DNA of 64,000 nucleotides from CAYPGT01 sp964512985 (GTDB lineage: Bacteria; Cyanobacteriota; Vampirovibrionia; LMEP-6097). Within the stretch, counting starts at the first letter, position 1; every line of letters begins with the position of its first letter. The translations under genes and the position numbers were made by a program. The notes under the pieces were generated by a model that made no database searches, was not told the origin of the DNA, and saw nothing but the letters and a program-made list of their open reading frames with translations. The stretch is taken from assembly GCA_964512985.1 (NCBI GenBank), contig CAZELI010000007.1, forward strand, positions 1-64,000, read 5' to 3'. Of the stretch, positions 35,389 through 43,804 are shown in pieces.

Positions 35389-36976
35389 AGCTCTGTGCTG
35401 TAACTGGACAGAACTTCTCAAGGTGTTTCTCAATTAAACTTAACCATTCTATACGTTTGCGGGAGCAAGGATGGGTTTTAGAACTATAGAAATCTCCCTT
35501 AGCTGCAGCGAAACAATGTGCAAAGAATAGTATTGGTAGAAAGCTTCGTAAATCTTCATGTAGATGCGAGCTTTCAAGAAGATCCACATCTTGACCTTGA
35601 GACTTCAAGGTCATACTAGCTAAATATTTGGCTGCTACTTGAACTTGTTCTTTAGCGCTAAGTAAATATTTTTTGCTAGCAATCACACTATACTCACGAT
35701 ATACGGTCTTAAGTACGTATTGTATTAAATCGGCTTGAGTTTTTTTCCAAAGTTGCGGACTCTCTATATAAAGATCAGAGCTTGGATGAAAAGCTAAAAT
35801 AAAATTATTAGGATTGTTTATGGACTCATCTGTAGCCTTATCCCAACTTAGATAGTTCCAAGGGATAGCCACTTCTGGATGCTTATGCCAGCCGTTCTTG
35901 ATCACTTCATGCATGCTATTAGTACCAGTATGTTTTCCACTAGAACTCTTCTCAGTGGCAAGCGCTGACCAAGAGCCACCTTCAAGATTAAGTAAGGCTT
36001 CTGGCAATAGTTCATAGTCTCCGCCAAGCATATTAAAAATAGTGCGCGCAGTCTGTCCAATAGAAGCTTCAATAATTTCTACTCCTAATTCTGATTCTTT
36101 AGCTTGATCAAGTTTAGTGTGATTTAAGATGCTATCTATTAATGGTTTGCTGAGACTAAGTTCTATAGGTTTATTAATAGCTTGATAATCAGTCGCATAA
36201 GGTATGGCTACAACCCAACGCTCACCAAGTTTAACCTTATAAATCGGAGCTTCTAAATTATTAATGAATTGCTCGACTAGATTGATTTCAGAAAGTATAT
36301 TACGATTGGCATCTACTTGATAAACTTTGGCTGCAGAGAAATTTGCTGCCCTGGTTTCAGTTTCGACTAGTTGCCAACCGCTGAATCTACTTCTACGAGA
36401 GGCTTTGATGGCATTATTAGGTATGAGTATAACGGCTACTTCGTTCTTGTTTATGTCATGAGCTTTAATAGTTTCATCAAACAGATGGATATTAGCGATA
36501 CCTTCAGTGAAGTAAAAATGATCTACCGCTGTTTTACCATGGTAATGTTTGTGGAACTGATAAGAGGTGCGAGCTTCTAAATAAGCTAGATTAGAGTTAC
36601 CTAAGATTGTTTGTCCTGCGATGCCATGCGTTAATAAACTATTGAAATGTGTTACTGGACAGCCCGCAAATAAATTATTATTGTGCTGAGTATATTCTTC
36701 ATTAAAACATAAAAACCCATCTTCATGGAAATTAGTGTTCTTCATGACTTTAGGTAGTTTAAAAACGACCTTATTATTATTGGATATAGCTTGCTTCGTG
36801 CGAGCTAATAAATCATGAACCCCGGGATATTCCAGGTATACATCTTTTTCTAGTTCAGGTTTAGTTTCACCTTGATAAAAATTACCAATACTCGAATAGA
36901 AAGACGAACTCTGTTTGGATGGAGTTGAGACTTCATTGTTATCCGCGATGGATTCTTGTGGAGATTCTATTGACAT
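35366..36976 (-). CDS. Unrecognised 536-548-residue protein downstream of the bufferin-like genes
   Basis: I do not recognise the family. The open frame extends to a TTG at 37012, but that codon lies inside a GGGCCC hairpin, so the ATG at 36976 is preferred; neither has a good Shine-Dalgarno. There is no signal peptide or membrane helix. Sequence marks are a His-rich stretch YQFHKHYHGKTAVDHFYF (about residues 135-152) and CPVTHFNS, which could bind metal. The C-terminal 150 residues are helical with FFAHCFAAAKGDFY and THPCSRKRIEW. It follows the bufC-like gene by about 60 bp in the same direction, so a part in maturation, export or copper handling is possible but unproven. Confidence 0.75.
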   Translation of the reverse strand: MSIESPQESIADNNEVSTPSKQSSSFYSSIGNFYQGETKPELEKDVYLEYPGVHDLLARTKQAISNNNKVVFKLPKVMKNTNFHEDGFLCFNEEYTQHNNNLFAGCPVTHFNSLLTHGIAGQTILGNSNLAYLEARTSYQFHKHYHGKTAVDHFYFTEGIANIHLFDETIKAHDINKNEVAVILIPNNAIKASRRSRFSGWQLVETETRAANFSAAKVYQVDANRNILSEINLVEQFINNLEAPIYKVKLGERWVVAIPYATDYQAINKPIELSLSKPLIDSILNHTKLDQAKESELGVEIIEASIGQTARTIFNMLGGDYELLPEALLNLEGGSWSALATEKSSSGKHTGTNSMHEVIKNGWHKHPEVAIPWNYLSWDKATDESINNPNNFILAFHPSSDLYIESPQLWKKTQADLIQYVLKTVYREYSVIASKKYLLSAKEQVQVAAKYLASMTLKSQGQDVDLLESSHLHEDLRSFLPILFFAHCFAAAKGDFYSSKTHPCSRKRIEWLSLIEKHLEKFCPVTAQSFKKKVWS

Positions 36977-37004
36977 CCAGTTGGTTTTTAATTTTTTAAC
37001 TTGC

Positions 37005-37022
37005 GGGCCCAACTTTGGGCCC
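37005..37022. repeat. Perfect 18-nt inverted repeat GGGCCCAA/TTGGGCCC
   Basis: Eight-base perfect arms with a 2-nt centre lie between the bufC-like stop and the 548-residue gene, in an otherwise AT-rich region. There is no T-run on the coding side. It may lower read-through into, or translation of, the downstream gene. Confidence 0.45.
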
Positions 37023-37034
37023 AGGCACCCATTT

Positions 37035-37766
37035 TTATTCTAACAGGATACCGATATTTTTCAATTCTTTTAGTAAAATTTCTATAGCTTCTATACCTAG
37101 CTCCATATTGAAACTGCTACAGAATTTTTCATGTATAGTTTTGCTATCAAGTTCCATCTCCAAGGACTTAATCACAAAGAGAGTCGCTTCTGATAATTTA
37201 AAGAATCTTGTCTTACATGATACAAGGTCACGATATAAAAATATGATCTCAGGCTCTTCTTCTATATCAGTACTGCGAATCTCTTCAATAGTATCTTCAG
37301 TAGTCTTCAAGTATTCAATAACTTGGGTGATTGGATATTTGAGTTCCAAGATTTTGTATACAGGAGTCAAACAATGAGCTTTGGGTTCTTGGTCAATCGC
37401 ATTATGCAGTTCTAGATCAGTCCATTCATAGAGTGCTAGTTCTGATAAATAATTCGGATAATTATAGTTATCTGTAAAGTTTTTGCTAGCTAAGAATTCA
37501 GAAAAATCTCTAGCTTGATGATTATAGATTGGAGATTTACTAGGATAATTTGCAGAATATGACTCGATAATAGCCTCCCAGTTATCAGTAAGTATTTTGT
37601 AACAGTAAGGATAAATACTTTCTAGTAAAGCTTCAGCCCCACTAAGCACTAGGCTTTGATAGATACTAAGTTCATCTTGAGTTTTAGAATCTAGTACAGC
37701 AGAATTAACCTGTTTACCATATAGATAATTAAAAATCTCTTGTTGTATATCGTAGAGCGTTGTCAT
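37035..37766 (-). CDS. bufC: DUF2063 partner protein of a bufferin-like RiPP system (BufC-like)
   Basis: The N-terminal half shows the DUF2063 pattern: TTLYDIQQEIFNYLYG, LSIYQSLVLSGAEALLESIYPYCYKIL, then FSEFLASKNFTDNYNYPNYLSELALYEWTDLE. In MNIO systems such proteins act with the DUF692 enzyme, probably as the leader-peptide recognition partner. The C-terminal 100 residues are a helical extension (VIEYLKTTEDTIEE, LVIKSLEMELDSKT) that resembles a winged helix. 243 residues. The gene lies 3 bp after bufB, so they are co-translated. Confidence 0.85.
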   Translation of the reverse strand: MTTLYDIQQEIFNYLYGKQVNSAVLDSKTQDELSIYQSLVLSGAEALLESIYPYCYKILTDNWEAIIESYSANYPSKSPIYNHQARDFSEFLASKNFTDNYNYPNYLSELALYEWTDLELHNAIDQEPKAHCLTPVYKILELKYPITQVIEYLKTTEDTIEEIRSTDIEEEPEIIFLYRDLVSCKTRFFKLSEATLFVIKSLEMELDSKTIHEKFCSSFNMELGIEAIEILLKELKNIGILLE

Positions 37767-37769
37767 AGA

Positions 37770-38705
37770 TTAGTTAGTTGAGATTGCCAAGTGCTCTTGG
37801 CGGCTCGCGATGACGGTGATTGCTTTCAACTCCTCGACCAATTCATGAAACTCAGGAAAATTAGAATCGCGTTCAAGTAAGATTGCATTTACAGTAGTAC
37901 GCTTCAATAGTTCTTCTAGTATTGAATAAACTTCTTGTTTAATGCCCTCACCATGAGTATCAAGAATTTTTAGTTTCTTACCACTGCGCGATTCATAGTC
38001 CTCTAAATGACCAGCGATATGTACTTGTACTACTCTATCTAAATCAAGCTCATCCAGAAATTGAACAGGATTGTAGAAACCATGATTGGTAGCGTTTACA
38101 TAAATATTATTTACGTCTAGCAAAATCCCACAATCAGCCTTCTTGGTGATTGCATTAATAAACTCAGCTTCACTCATCTCGGGTTCTATGAGAGTACTAT
38201 AGAAGCTTGGGTTCTCTACCAGAAACGGTAACTGGAATTCATCTTGTAAGAATTTCACATTGTCACTAACAATATTCACCGTCTCTCTTGTGAACGGTAG
38301 AGGAATAAGGTCTTGCATATAGTAACCATTAATGCGGGTACATGATAGATGATCTGAAAACCATGGTGGATTAATCTTCGCGAATAACTTGTGCATTTCT
38401 TGGATAAGAAATTTGTCAAAGCAAGGAGTCCCTGCTGACTCTGGAGCAGTGCCGATACTAAGATTCACACCATGGGGTATTAGAGGTACTTTAGAATCTA
38501 GAATTTGTTTGAATTGCTTAGCCTTAATACCACCCAGAGCAATATAGTTCTCTGGCACTATTTCTAACCAATTAATAAGCCCTTCGTTCTGTGGACTTGA
38601 ATAAAATTCTAGAGTTTCTTGTGTTAAAGATCTTCTCAGACCTAGTCCCAGACCGTAGTTTGTTAATAGTTGTTTGTTGAAAGACACTTGCTCTAATGAT
38701 AGCAA
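37770..38705 (-). CDS. bufB: MNIO/DUF692 RiPP-modifying enzyme (BufB-like)
   Basis: A TIM-barrel DUF692 protein, 311 residues. Landmarks: LGLGLRRSL, WLEIVPENYIA, LIPHGVNLSIGTA, WFSDHLSC, LPFLVENPSFY, GILLDVNNIYVNATNHG, VQVHIAGHLE and LDTHGEG. These contain the His, Glu, Asp and Asn ligands of the multinuclear iron site. In bufferin systems the enzyme converts precursor cysteines to thiooxazoles that bind copper. The start is TTG without Shine-Dalgarno; a GTG 18 nt further in is an alternative. The last 15 residues (ASRQEHLAISTN) are encoded by a palindromic element. A terminator hairpin separates it from the precursor gene. Confidence 0.93.
   Translation of the reverse strand: MLSLEQVSFNKQLLTNYGLGLGLRRSLTQETLEFYSSPQNEGLINWLEIVPENYIALGGIKAKQFKQILDSKVPLIPHGVNLSIGTAPESAGTPCFDKFLIQEMHKLFAKINPPWFSDHLSCTRINGYYMQDLIPLPFTRETVNIVSDNVKFLQDEFQLPFLVENPSFYSTLIEPEMSEAEFINAITKKADCGILLDVNNIYVNATNHGFYNPVQFLDELDLDRVVQVHIAGHLEDYESRSGKKLKILDTHGEGIKQEVYSILEELLKRTTVNAILLERDSNFPEFHELVEELKAITVIASRQEHLAISTN
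37781..37816. repeat. Palindromic element at the 3' end of the MNIO gene
   Basis: The outer arms ATTGC/GCGAT (with one G-T pair; 37783-37787 and 37807-37811) and inner CCAAG/CTTGG (37787-37791 and 37796-37800) end in ATGACGG. The right end is shared with the copy in folE2. It supplies the C-terminal codons of the enzyme. Confidence 0.5.
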
Positions 38706-38723
38706 AATTTAGTCTATTAAAAC

Positions 38724-38751
38724 AAAAAGCCCAGCATTAGCTGGGCTTTTT
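38724..38751 (-). terminator. Perfect 12-bp-arm terminator/attenuator between precursor and maturase genes
   Basis: AAAAAGCCCAGC and GCTGGGCTTTTT flank a 4-nt loop. On the minus strand the hairpin ends in a T-run and lies 25 bp after the precursor stop and 19 bp before the enzyme start. Partial termination here would make much more precursor than enzyme. It can work in both directions. Confidence 0.85.
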
Positions 38752-38775
38752 AGAAGAATGTTTGAAAAAGTTAAT

Positions 38776-39081
38776 TTATTTTTTGTCTGTGCCACATTTG
38801 TGATCTGCACCACATTTATGATCAGCTCCACATTTATGGTCTGCACCACACTTGTGATCTTTACCGCATTTGTGATCTTTACCACACTTGCCTTCTCCGC
38901 ATTTATGATCAGTGTCATTGCTTAGAAGTAGTCCAGTAGAAGGTAATTCAGAAATGCTAAATGTAGAACCTAGGTCTGGCATTTGAGGTGTAGAAATAGC
39001 ATTAGCATTTAGCGTAGTAACGATACCAAGCGCTAAAGCTGAACCCATTAACTTTTTAGAGATATTAATTTTCTTTTTCAT
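38776..39081 (-). CDS. bufA: Bufferin-like Cys-rich precursor peptide with KCG/DHKCG repeats
   Basis: 101 residues. A signal-peptide-like leader (LMGSALALGIVTTLNANA) is followed by a spacer and a C-terminal repeat of seven KCG units: HKCGEGKCGKDHKCGKDHKC, then three DHKCGA-type units and a Lys tail. Known bufferin-1 precursors carry EGKCG motifs modified by MNIO enzymes for copper binding. Here the first pair is EGKCG-like and the remaining five are DHKCG. A good AAGGAG lies 9 nt before the ATG. It is followed by a terminator and then the MNIO and DUF2063 genes in the same direction. Each DHKCG adds a histidine that may assist metal binding (inference). Confidence 0.92.
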   Translation of the reverse strand: MKKKINISKKLMGSALALGIVTTLNANAISTPQMPDLGSTFSISELPSTGLLLSNDTDHKCGEGKCGKDHKCGKDHKCGADHKCGADHKCGADHKCGTDKK

Positions 39082-39143
39082 TTAATTGTTTTCTCCTTTT
39101 GTTTATACAAACAACTAGAAGCATTATAACATCGGAGTTTTCT

Positions 39144-39731
39144 TTAGATAATTCCCTTGGTTGTTCTTATCTCGTTAGCAGCGCGTGAGTCGATAGTTTT
39201 AGCTTTATCAAAAGCTAGAGCAAAAGCTTTGAAGCTTGCTTCAATAATATGATGTGAATTGACCCCGGAGATCTTATGGAAGTGAATTACCATTCCCGTA
39301 TGATTAACTAAGGCTCTCCAAAACTCTACGCAGAGTTCTGTCTCAAAAGTATTAATGCGTTCTTTATCTACAGGTACGTCATAAACTAAATAAGGTCTAG
39401 TGCCTAGATCTATATCACAGCTCACTAGCGCTTCGTCCATGACTACACGTGCTGAAGCATAACGGTGTATGCCACGACGCTCTCCTAGAGCTGCTTTAAT
39501 AGCTTGTCCTATAACTATACCAGTATCTTCTACACTATGATGATCATCGATTTGGTGATCACCAACAGTCTTCACTGATAAATCCATAAACGAATGTTTC
39601 TTGAGCTGCTCAAGCATATGATCAAAGAAAGCTACGCCAGTACTGATAGTACCTTGACCTGAACCATCAAGATTTAATTCAACAGTTACTGAAGTCTCTT
39701 TACTTTCTCTTGTGATTTTTGCAGTGCGCAT
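39144..39731 (-). CDS. hisB: Imidazoleglycerol-phosphate dehydratase
   Basis: The manganese-binding motifs are intact: FFDHMLEQLKKHSFMDL, GDHQIDDHHSVEDTGIVIGQA, GIHRYASARVVMDEALVSCDIDLG, and the late HFHKISGVNSHHIIEASFKAFA. It carries out the dehydration of imidazole glycerol phosphate, the sixth step of histidine synthesis. 195 residues, a monofunctional HisB without phosphatase domain. It lies 5 bp after the Pro/Thr-rich gene in the same direction, so it is probably read from that gene's transcript. Confidence 0.97.
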   Translation of the reverse strand: MRTAKITRESKETSVTVELNLDGSGQGTISTGVAFFDHMLEQLKKHSFMDLSVKTVGDHQIDDHHSVEDTGIVIGQAIKAALGERRGIHRYASARVVMDEALVSCDIDLGTRPYLVYDVPVDKERINTFETELCVEFWRALVNHTGMVIHFHKISGVNSHHIIEASFKAFALAFDKAKTIDSRAANEIRTTKGII

Positions 39732-39736
39732 CTGGA

Positions 39737-41167
39737 TTACATTCCTAACATTTCTTCTATATATTGTAGCTCTTCTTCAGTATATTTAAGTACAGTATCA
39801 ACTACGCCTCTTACTTGCTCTCCGCTGTAATCCTTTCCTAGTTCTTTCTTAGCTTCTTCTAGTAAGTCTTGAGTATCTAAGTATAAAGCTTCAGCATCCT
39901 CAAAATCAGCAAAATCACCTTCGTCTAGTTCTAATCCACCTTCGCTAAATCTCTGGAATCCTAAAATTACTTTATAGTAAGTATTGAGTTTTGGATTATT
40001 AGGATAGAGTTTCTTTTCCTTCGCGAAGTAGTCTAGAGCCTCTCCCATATTGAGTTTCACATTAGCCCAAGAATCTTCTTCTAATGATTTAAGGCTCTTG
40101 CGCATTACTAGTAAATAATCAGCATCTTTATCAGTAGTTGCACTAGCTGTCTCTGTAGCGGTAGTTTTGTCAGTTAGATCTTTAGGAGAGCTTGCTGCAG
40201 CGTCAGCTTTAGGATCTGCCTTAGTTGGAGCTTTGATTTCTGCGGAAGTTTCTTTCTTTAAAGCTTCAGTTGCTTTGCGATCATCTTTCTTGGTGACTGG
40301 TTTAGCATCTAATTCTGGAGTTTTACCTTTTGATTTTTGATTAGCTTTCTCTTCAGCTTGCTGACCTTGAAGTATTGCATCTATTGAATTTAGTACGTCA
40401 TTATAATTAGAGTTACCTGCATTTGGTTCAGCTTTAAACTCAGTTTGGGTTTGAATAGAATCTATTGATTTACCTTGGACGTTCTCTATACTAGGCTTCT
40501 GGACGGGGACTCCGGGTTTGTTTTGAATAGACTCTATAGTGGTCTGTGTTGTAGCTCTAGTTTGAATTGGACTAAGAGCCGGTGTGATTAAAGTTTGTAT
40601 AGGAGGTTGTACTACTGATGTTTTCTTCTCGATAATAGTTGTAGTTGTAGCTGGGATTGCAGGAACCACTTTAATTTTTACGGGTTGTTCTGGAATTGTT
40701 TTTTCGTTGATAATTACTTTCTCTTGAAATACTGGTGCCGTCGGAGCCTGGGGTTGAGTTATAGGTGCAGCTTCCTTAACAGGCTCTACAGCATGCTTAG
40801 GATGTGTTTCTAGAACTTTAGGCTTGCGCTCCTTAGCAGTAGGTGTAGTGGTAGTAGGAACGCTTGGTGGAGCTGGTACTACTACTTGAGGCGCTGGAGC
40901 TGGTGTCGTAGGTATTGGAACGACTGGTGTTACGGGACTACGATTGATTATTATAGGTTGTTGTACGGGAGTACTGGTCGTTGTTGTTGTAGTGGTTGTA
41001 GTAGTACTACTGCTGCCAGCAGGAACTGCTTCTCCTGCTTTACGCGCTTTAGCTCTCTCGATGAGTAATTTAAGACGGGCGTTTTGATCTGCTACTCCAG
41101 CATTAGCAGCATTGACTGTGACCAGGCTGATCAATAACAATAAATATAGTTTTCTGGACATTAACAC
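39737..41167 (-). CDS. Secreted Pro/Thr-rich protein with helical C-terminal domain
   Basis: A signal peptide (SRKLYLLLLISLVTVNAANAG) is followed by a run of ten Thr near residues 54-63 and a Pro/Thr/Val-rich stretch to about residue 240 that should be extended and may span the periplasm or peptidoglycan. The linker to about 340 is charged and disordered. The last 125 residues are helical (LLVMRKSLKSLEEDSWANVKLNMGEALDYFAKEKKLYPNNPKL), of TPR character. Start GTG (41167) or ATG (41161). TATAAT lies 4 to 10 nt upstream, so the leader is minimal. It heads a two-gene unit with hisB. Function unknown. Confidence 0.78.
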   Translation of the reverse strand: MLMSRKLYLLLLISLVTVNAANAGVADQNARLKLLIERAKARKAGEAVPAGSSSTTTTTTTTTTSTPVQQPIIINRSPVTPVVPIPTTPAPAPQVVVPAPPSVPTTTTPTAKERKPKVLETHPKHAVEPVKEAAPITQPQAPTAPVFQEKVIINEKTIPEQPVKIKVVPAIPATTTTIIEKKTSVVQPPIQTLITPALSPIQTRATTQTTIESIQNKPGVPVQKPSIENVQGKSIDSIQTQTEFKAEPNAGNSNYNDVLNSIDAILQGQQAEEKANQKSKGKTPELDAKPVTKKDDRKATEALKKETSAEIKAPTKADPKADAAASSPKDLTDKTTATETASATTDKDADYLLVMRKSLKSLEEDSWANVKLNMGEALDYFAKEKKLYPNNPKLNTYYKVILGFQRFSEGGLELDEGDFADFEDAEALYLDTQDLLEEAKKELGKDYSGEQVRGVVDTVLKYTEEELQYIEEMLGM

Positions 41168-41266
41168 TATAATTATATGCCCTTATCTGACCTGAGTTTT
41201 CTACTCAGCATTACGGCTTATTATCTATAGAATAGTGATTATCTTCTCTTTTATCACTCTTTCTGT

Positions 41267-41272
41267 TATATT
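41267..41272 (+). promoter_or_regulatory. -10 box, leaderless arrangement
   Basis: TATATT is followed by GAATAC and the ATG at 41279: the same 6-nt gap as before several other genes here. No Shine-Dalgarno is visible; the -35 is poor. Confidence 0.4.
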
Positions 41273-41278
41273 GAATAC

Positions 41279-42949
41279 ATGCCAGATAAGATTGTGGTCA
41301 TCAATAATCCTACGGCCAGTGAGCCGCTACGTAAAGCAGTCCGGTTCTTATTCAGAGACAATGGCTTTGAAAATATCACACAAAGATGCCTCTCTTTTAG
41401 AGAGGATGACGTCGCAGTTTGGAATTTTATTGATACTAACATCGGTAATACTAGTAATGTTGTATTGATAACGACTGACCCTATGGAAGATCAGGCGGCT
41501 AGAAGCAGAATTATTGAAAGACTTGGAGAAGAAGCAAAGAGATTGCATGCTAAACGTTTATTTGTTATATCAAAAGACGGTCAATCTGAAACAGTGGAAG
41601 ATCTTAAAGCAGTAAGCTCTGGCGATCTTAGCAATAAGGCCTTTAAAACTTCAGGAGCAAGAGAAGAGCTCTCTGGTTTTTTAGATCAAGTTATAAGTCT
41701 TATAAAAGAGAGTAATGGAAGTTCTAATAGCTCTGGAACAAACAATGATTCTAGTCTTAATTTTAATCGACTCTTTAAGCGTTTTTTACTTACAAAAATG
41801 ATCCAATCTATTGATAGCCAAGAAAGGCAAGATTACGATTCCACAAATATAGATCGTTTTTGTATGAAGACTAAGTCTCTTAGAGATCTAATAAGAAGCT
41901 TGAAGGAGCAATGTTCTTCTAGAGCAGTATCAACAAGTGATCAAATTAGACCATTAACTAAAGATTTGCTTATGAATGCATTCAATGAAACTTGTGATTT
42001 TTTAATTCAAGCTTCTGAAGAACTTACTAATGGGAAACGCAAGACAGGTGAAGAATTAAATGAAGAAGCGATAGATCTAAGGAAAGATATACTTGGAGGA
42101 TTTAATATAGAAAAAATTAAAAATTTAAAAGAGAATTATAACGAAAGAGATCAATTAAACCATGTATTAGAATGGGGTTTAGTTAGGTACGTGGATAAAG
42201 ATTCTTTAAAACTAGAAGATTCTATAGAGGCTTTAATGGAGCAACAACTTCTTCCTATTACTTCTCCAGAAACAATTACTCCTAAACCTATTACAGCAAA
42301 GCGTCTCAATAGGCTATTATTTAATTCTCTAATTATAAATGTTTTTCATAACGCCTTTCGTCTAAGGTTAACGTACCCTGAAAGATTTAGTGCAGCTCAA
42401 GCTTATGATTCTGTTGCGCCATATTTAGGGTTAGATTTTAGAAATCTTTGTAATACCGTAGACCAGGCTAATGACGCTGTTGAACAACACTCAGCAATTG
42501 AGGAACGCTTAGCCGCAATAAAAAATCAGAAACCAAATTATATTAATGACTATCGAGCATATTGCAATCTAAGGGACGCAAAGCCTGTTATGAAGAAAAA
42601 GATTCTAGAAAAGATTTTCTCTTTAGATTCAGATGAGCTAATAAAGCTTGCTAACGAAAATGAAATTGCAAAAATATTTTTTGCATTAGCAAGTGAAGAG
42701 AAATTTGAAAAAGTGGTCTCTGGGCTTGATATAAAATTACGCAACGAGGAGTCTGTAGAAGCTAAGCGTTACAATGAAGCTCTAAAGCGAGAAAAAGAAG
42801 AAAGAAAGGCTCAATTAGCTAGAATGAAAGCAGAAGCGGTAAAGTTAGAGAAATTATATAAAGAAAATCAAGCTAATATAGGAAGAAGAAATGCTAATTG
42901 TCATTACTTTAGCTTCGAATCAGCACAAAGCTTACTTGACAGAATGTAA
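41279..42949 (+). CDS. Unknown 556-residue protein with receiver/Rossmann-like N-terminus
   Basis: Residues 1-125 alternate strands and helices like a receiver or Rossmann fold (KIVVINNPTASEPLRKAVRFLFRDNG, NVVLITTDPMEDQAARSRIIERLGEEAKRLHAKRLFVISKDG), without a conserved Asp triad. The remaining 400 residues are helical (FKRFLLTKMIQSIDSQERQDYD) and end in a coiled coil (RYNEALKREKEERKAQLARMKAEAVKLEKLYKENQ). No signal peptide. It stands alone with its own promoter, divergent from the hisB unit. Not recognised. Confidence 0.72.
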   Translation: MPDKIVVINNPTASEPLRKAVRFLFRDNGFENITQRCLSFREDDVAVWNFIDTNIGNTSNVVLITTDPMEDQAARSRIIERLGEEAKRLHAKRLFVISKDGQSETVEDLKAVSSGDLSNKAFKTSGAREELSGFLDQVISLIKESNGSSNSSGTNNDSSLNFNRLFKRFLLTKMIQSIDSQERQDYDSTNIDRFCMKTKSLRDLIRSLKEQCSSRAVSTSDQIRPLTKDLLMNAFNETCDFLIQASEELTNGKRKTGEELNEEAIDLRKDILGGFNIEKIKNLKENYNERDQLNHVLEWGLVRYVDKDSLKLEDSIEALMEQQLLPITSPETITPKPITAKRLNRLLFNSLIINVFHNAFRLRLTYPERFSAAQAYDSVAPYLGLDFRNLCNTVDQANDAVEQHSAIEERLAAIKNQKPNYINDYRAYCNLRDAKPVMKKKILEKIFSLDSDELIKLANENEIAKIFFALASEEKFEKVVSGLDIKLRNEESVEAKRYNEALKREKEERKAQLARMKAEAVKLEKLYKENQANIGRRNANCHYFSFESAQSLLDRM

Positions 42950-43000
42950 CCATTATCGGGCTAACCCGAAGCAAGCTTTATTTAGTATGATTGTAATAAC

Positions 43001-43804
43001 ATGAAATTTTCCATCAATAAACTTACTCAATTATTAGACAAGCCAGAGCTGTTAATGAATCCAGCTGATAAGAAGCATCTTCTGGCTAATATGAGTTCTC
43101 CGCAAGTAGCAGAGTACCTTAAGAAAGATCAGAGGATAATTCTTCCTATAGGCAGCACAGAGCAGCATGGTCCTGATGCTATTACTGGAATCGATCATAT
43201 TACTGCTACAGGCATTGCTTATGCAGTAAGTCAATTGACTGGTATTCTATGCGCGCCTCCATTGAACTATGGTATGGCAATGCATCACTTAGGATTCTCT
43301 GGCACTATGGCCATTAGACCTACTACTTACATAAACTTAATCTGTGACCTAATTTCAAGTCTTAAACGCCATGGATTTAAGAAGTTAATCGTTATTAATG
43401 GACATGGTGGTAATAAGGGTCCCTTTCAGAATGCACTCGCCGAACGAATTGACGAGTTCTCTGAGATGGATTTTAGTTTTATTAATTGGTGGGTCTTGCC
43501 AGGTTTAGAGGAAAATATCATTGCTAAATACTTTGGAGAGAAAGAAGGCTATCATGCGACTCCTACCGAAGTATCGGTAGCTATGGCTCTAATACCGGGT
43601 TCTATGACCATGCCTACTAGTTACAAATGTCCACAGAAAGAAGTTCCTAGTGACAATGCTGGCTGGGTTATTCCTAATAAATTTAAAGACTACTATCCTG
43701 ATGGAGTAATGCGCGCTGATTATTCTGGTTCGACAGAAGCTATTGGTAGAGAGGCTCTCAAGCAGGCGATAGTAGAGATAGTGGAAATGCTTTCGACTGA
43801 TTAA
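43001..43804 (+). CDS. Creatininase family amidohydrolase
   Basis: ILPIGSTEQHGPDAITGIDHITATGIA gives the Glu, His and Asp ligands of a two-metal site. GFSGTMAIRPTTYINLICDL, LIVINGHGGN and GYHATPTEVSVAMAL complete the family pattern. Members include creatinine amidohydrolase, the formamide hydrolase of riboflavin/F420 synthesis (ArfB) and MftE. Without a mycofactocin or flavin operon nearby the substrate is uncertain. 267 residues is usual. TATGAT lies 9 nt before the ATG with no Shine-Dalgarno. It overlaps the convergent ATPase gene by 4 bp. Confidence 0.92.
   Translation: MKFSINKLTQLLDKPELLMNPADKKHLLANMSSPQVAEYLKKDQRIILPIGSTEQHGPDAITGIDHITATGIAYAVSQLTGILCAPPLNYGMAMHHLGFSGTMAIRPTTYINLICDLISSLKRHGFKKLIVINGHGGNKGPFQNALAERIDEFSEMDFSFINWWVLPGLEENIIAKYFGEKEGYHATPTEVSVAMALIPGSMTMPTSYKCPQKEVPSDNAGWVIPNKFKDYYPDGVMRADYSGSTEAIGREALKQAIVEIVEMLSTD

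Noticed and set aside
37015..37377. Open frame opposite bufC
   Set aside because: A shadow of the DUF2063 gene, Ser/Ile-rich, without start signals.
38776..38900. Regular repeats that look like a short CRISPR or minisatellite
   Set aside because: The period follows codons for DHKCGA and lies inside a gene with a leader and Shine-Dalgarno; there are no spacers.
38709..38918. Open frame over the Cys-rich repeat in another frame
   Set aside because: It is an artefact of the repeated codons of the precursor gene and shows only a repetitive, unnatural sequence.
40981..41010. Thr-codon run as a phase-variable microsatellite
   Set aside because: The codons are mixed (several Thr codons), so slippage would be rare; it is a low-complexity linker.
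42955..42970. Small hairpin after the 556-residue gene as a terminator
   Set aside because: The TCGGG/CCCGA stem is only 5 bp and has no T-run after it.
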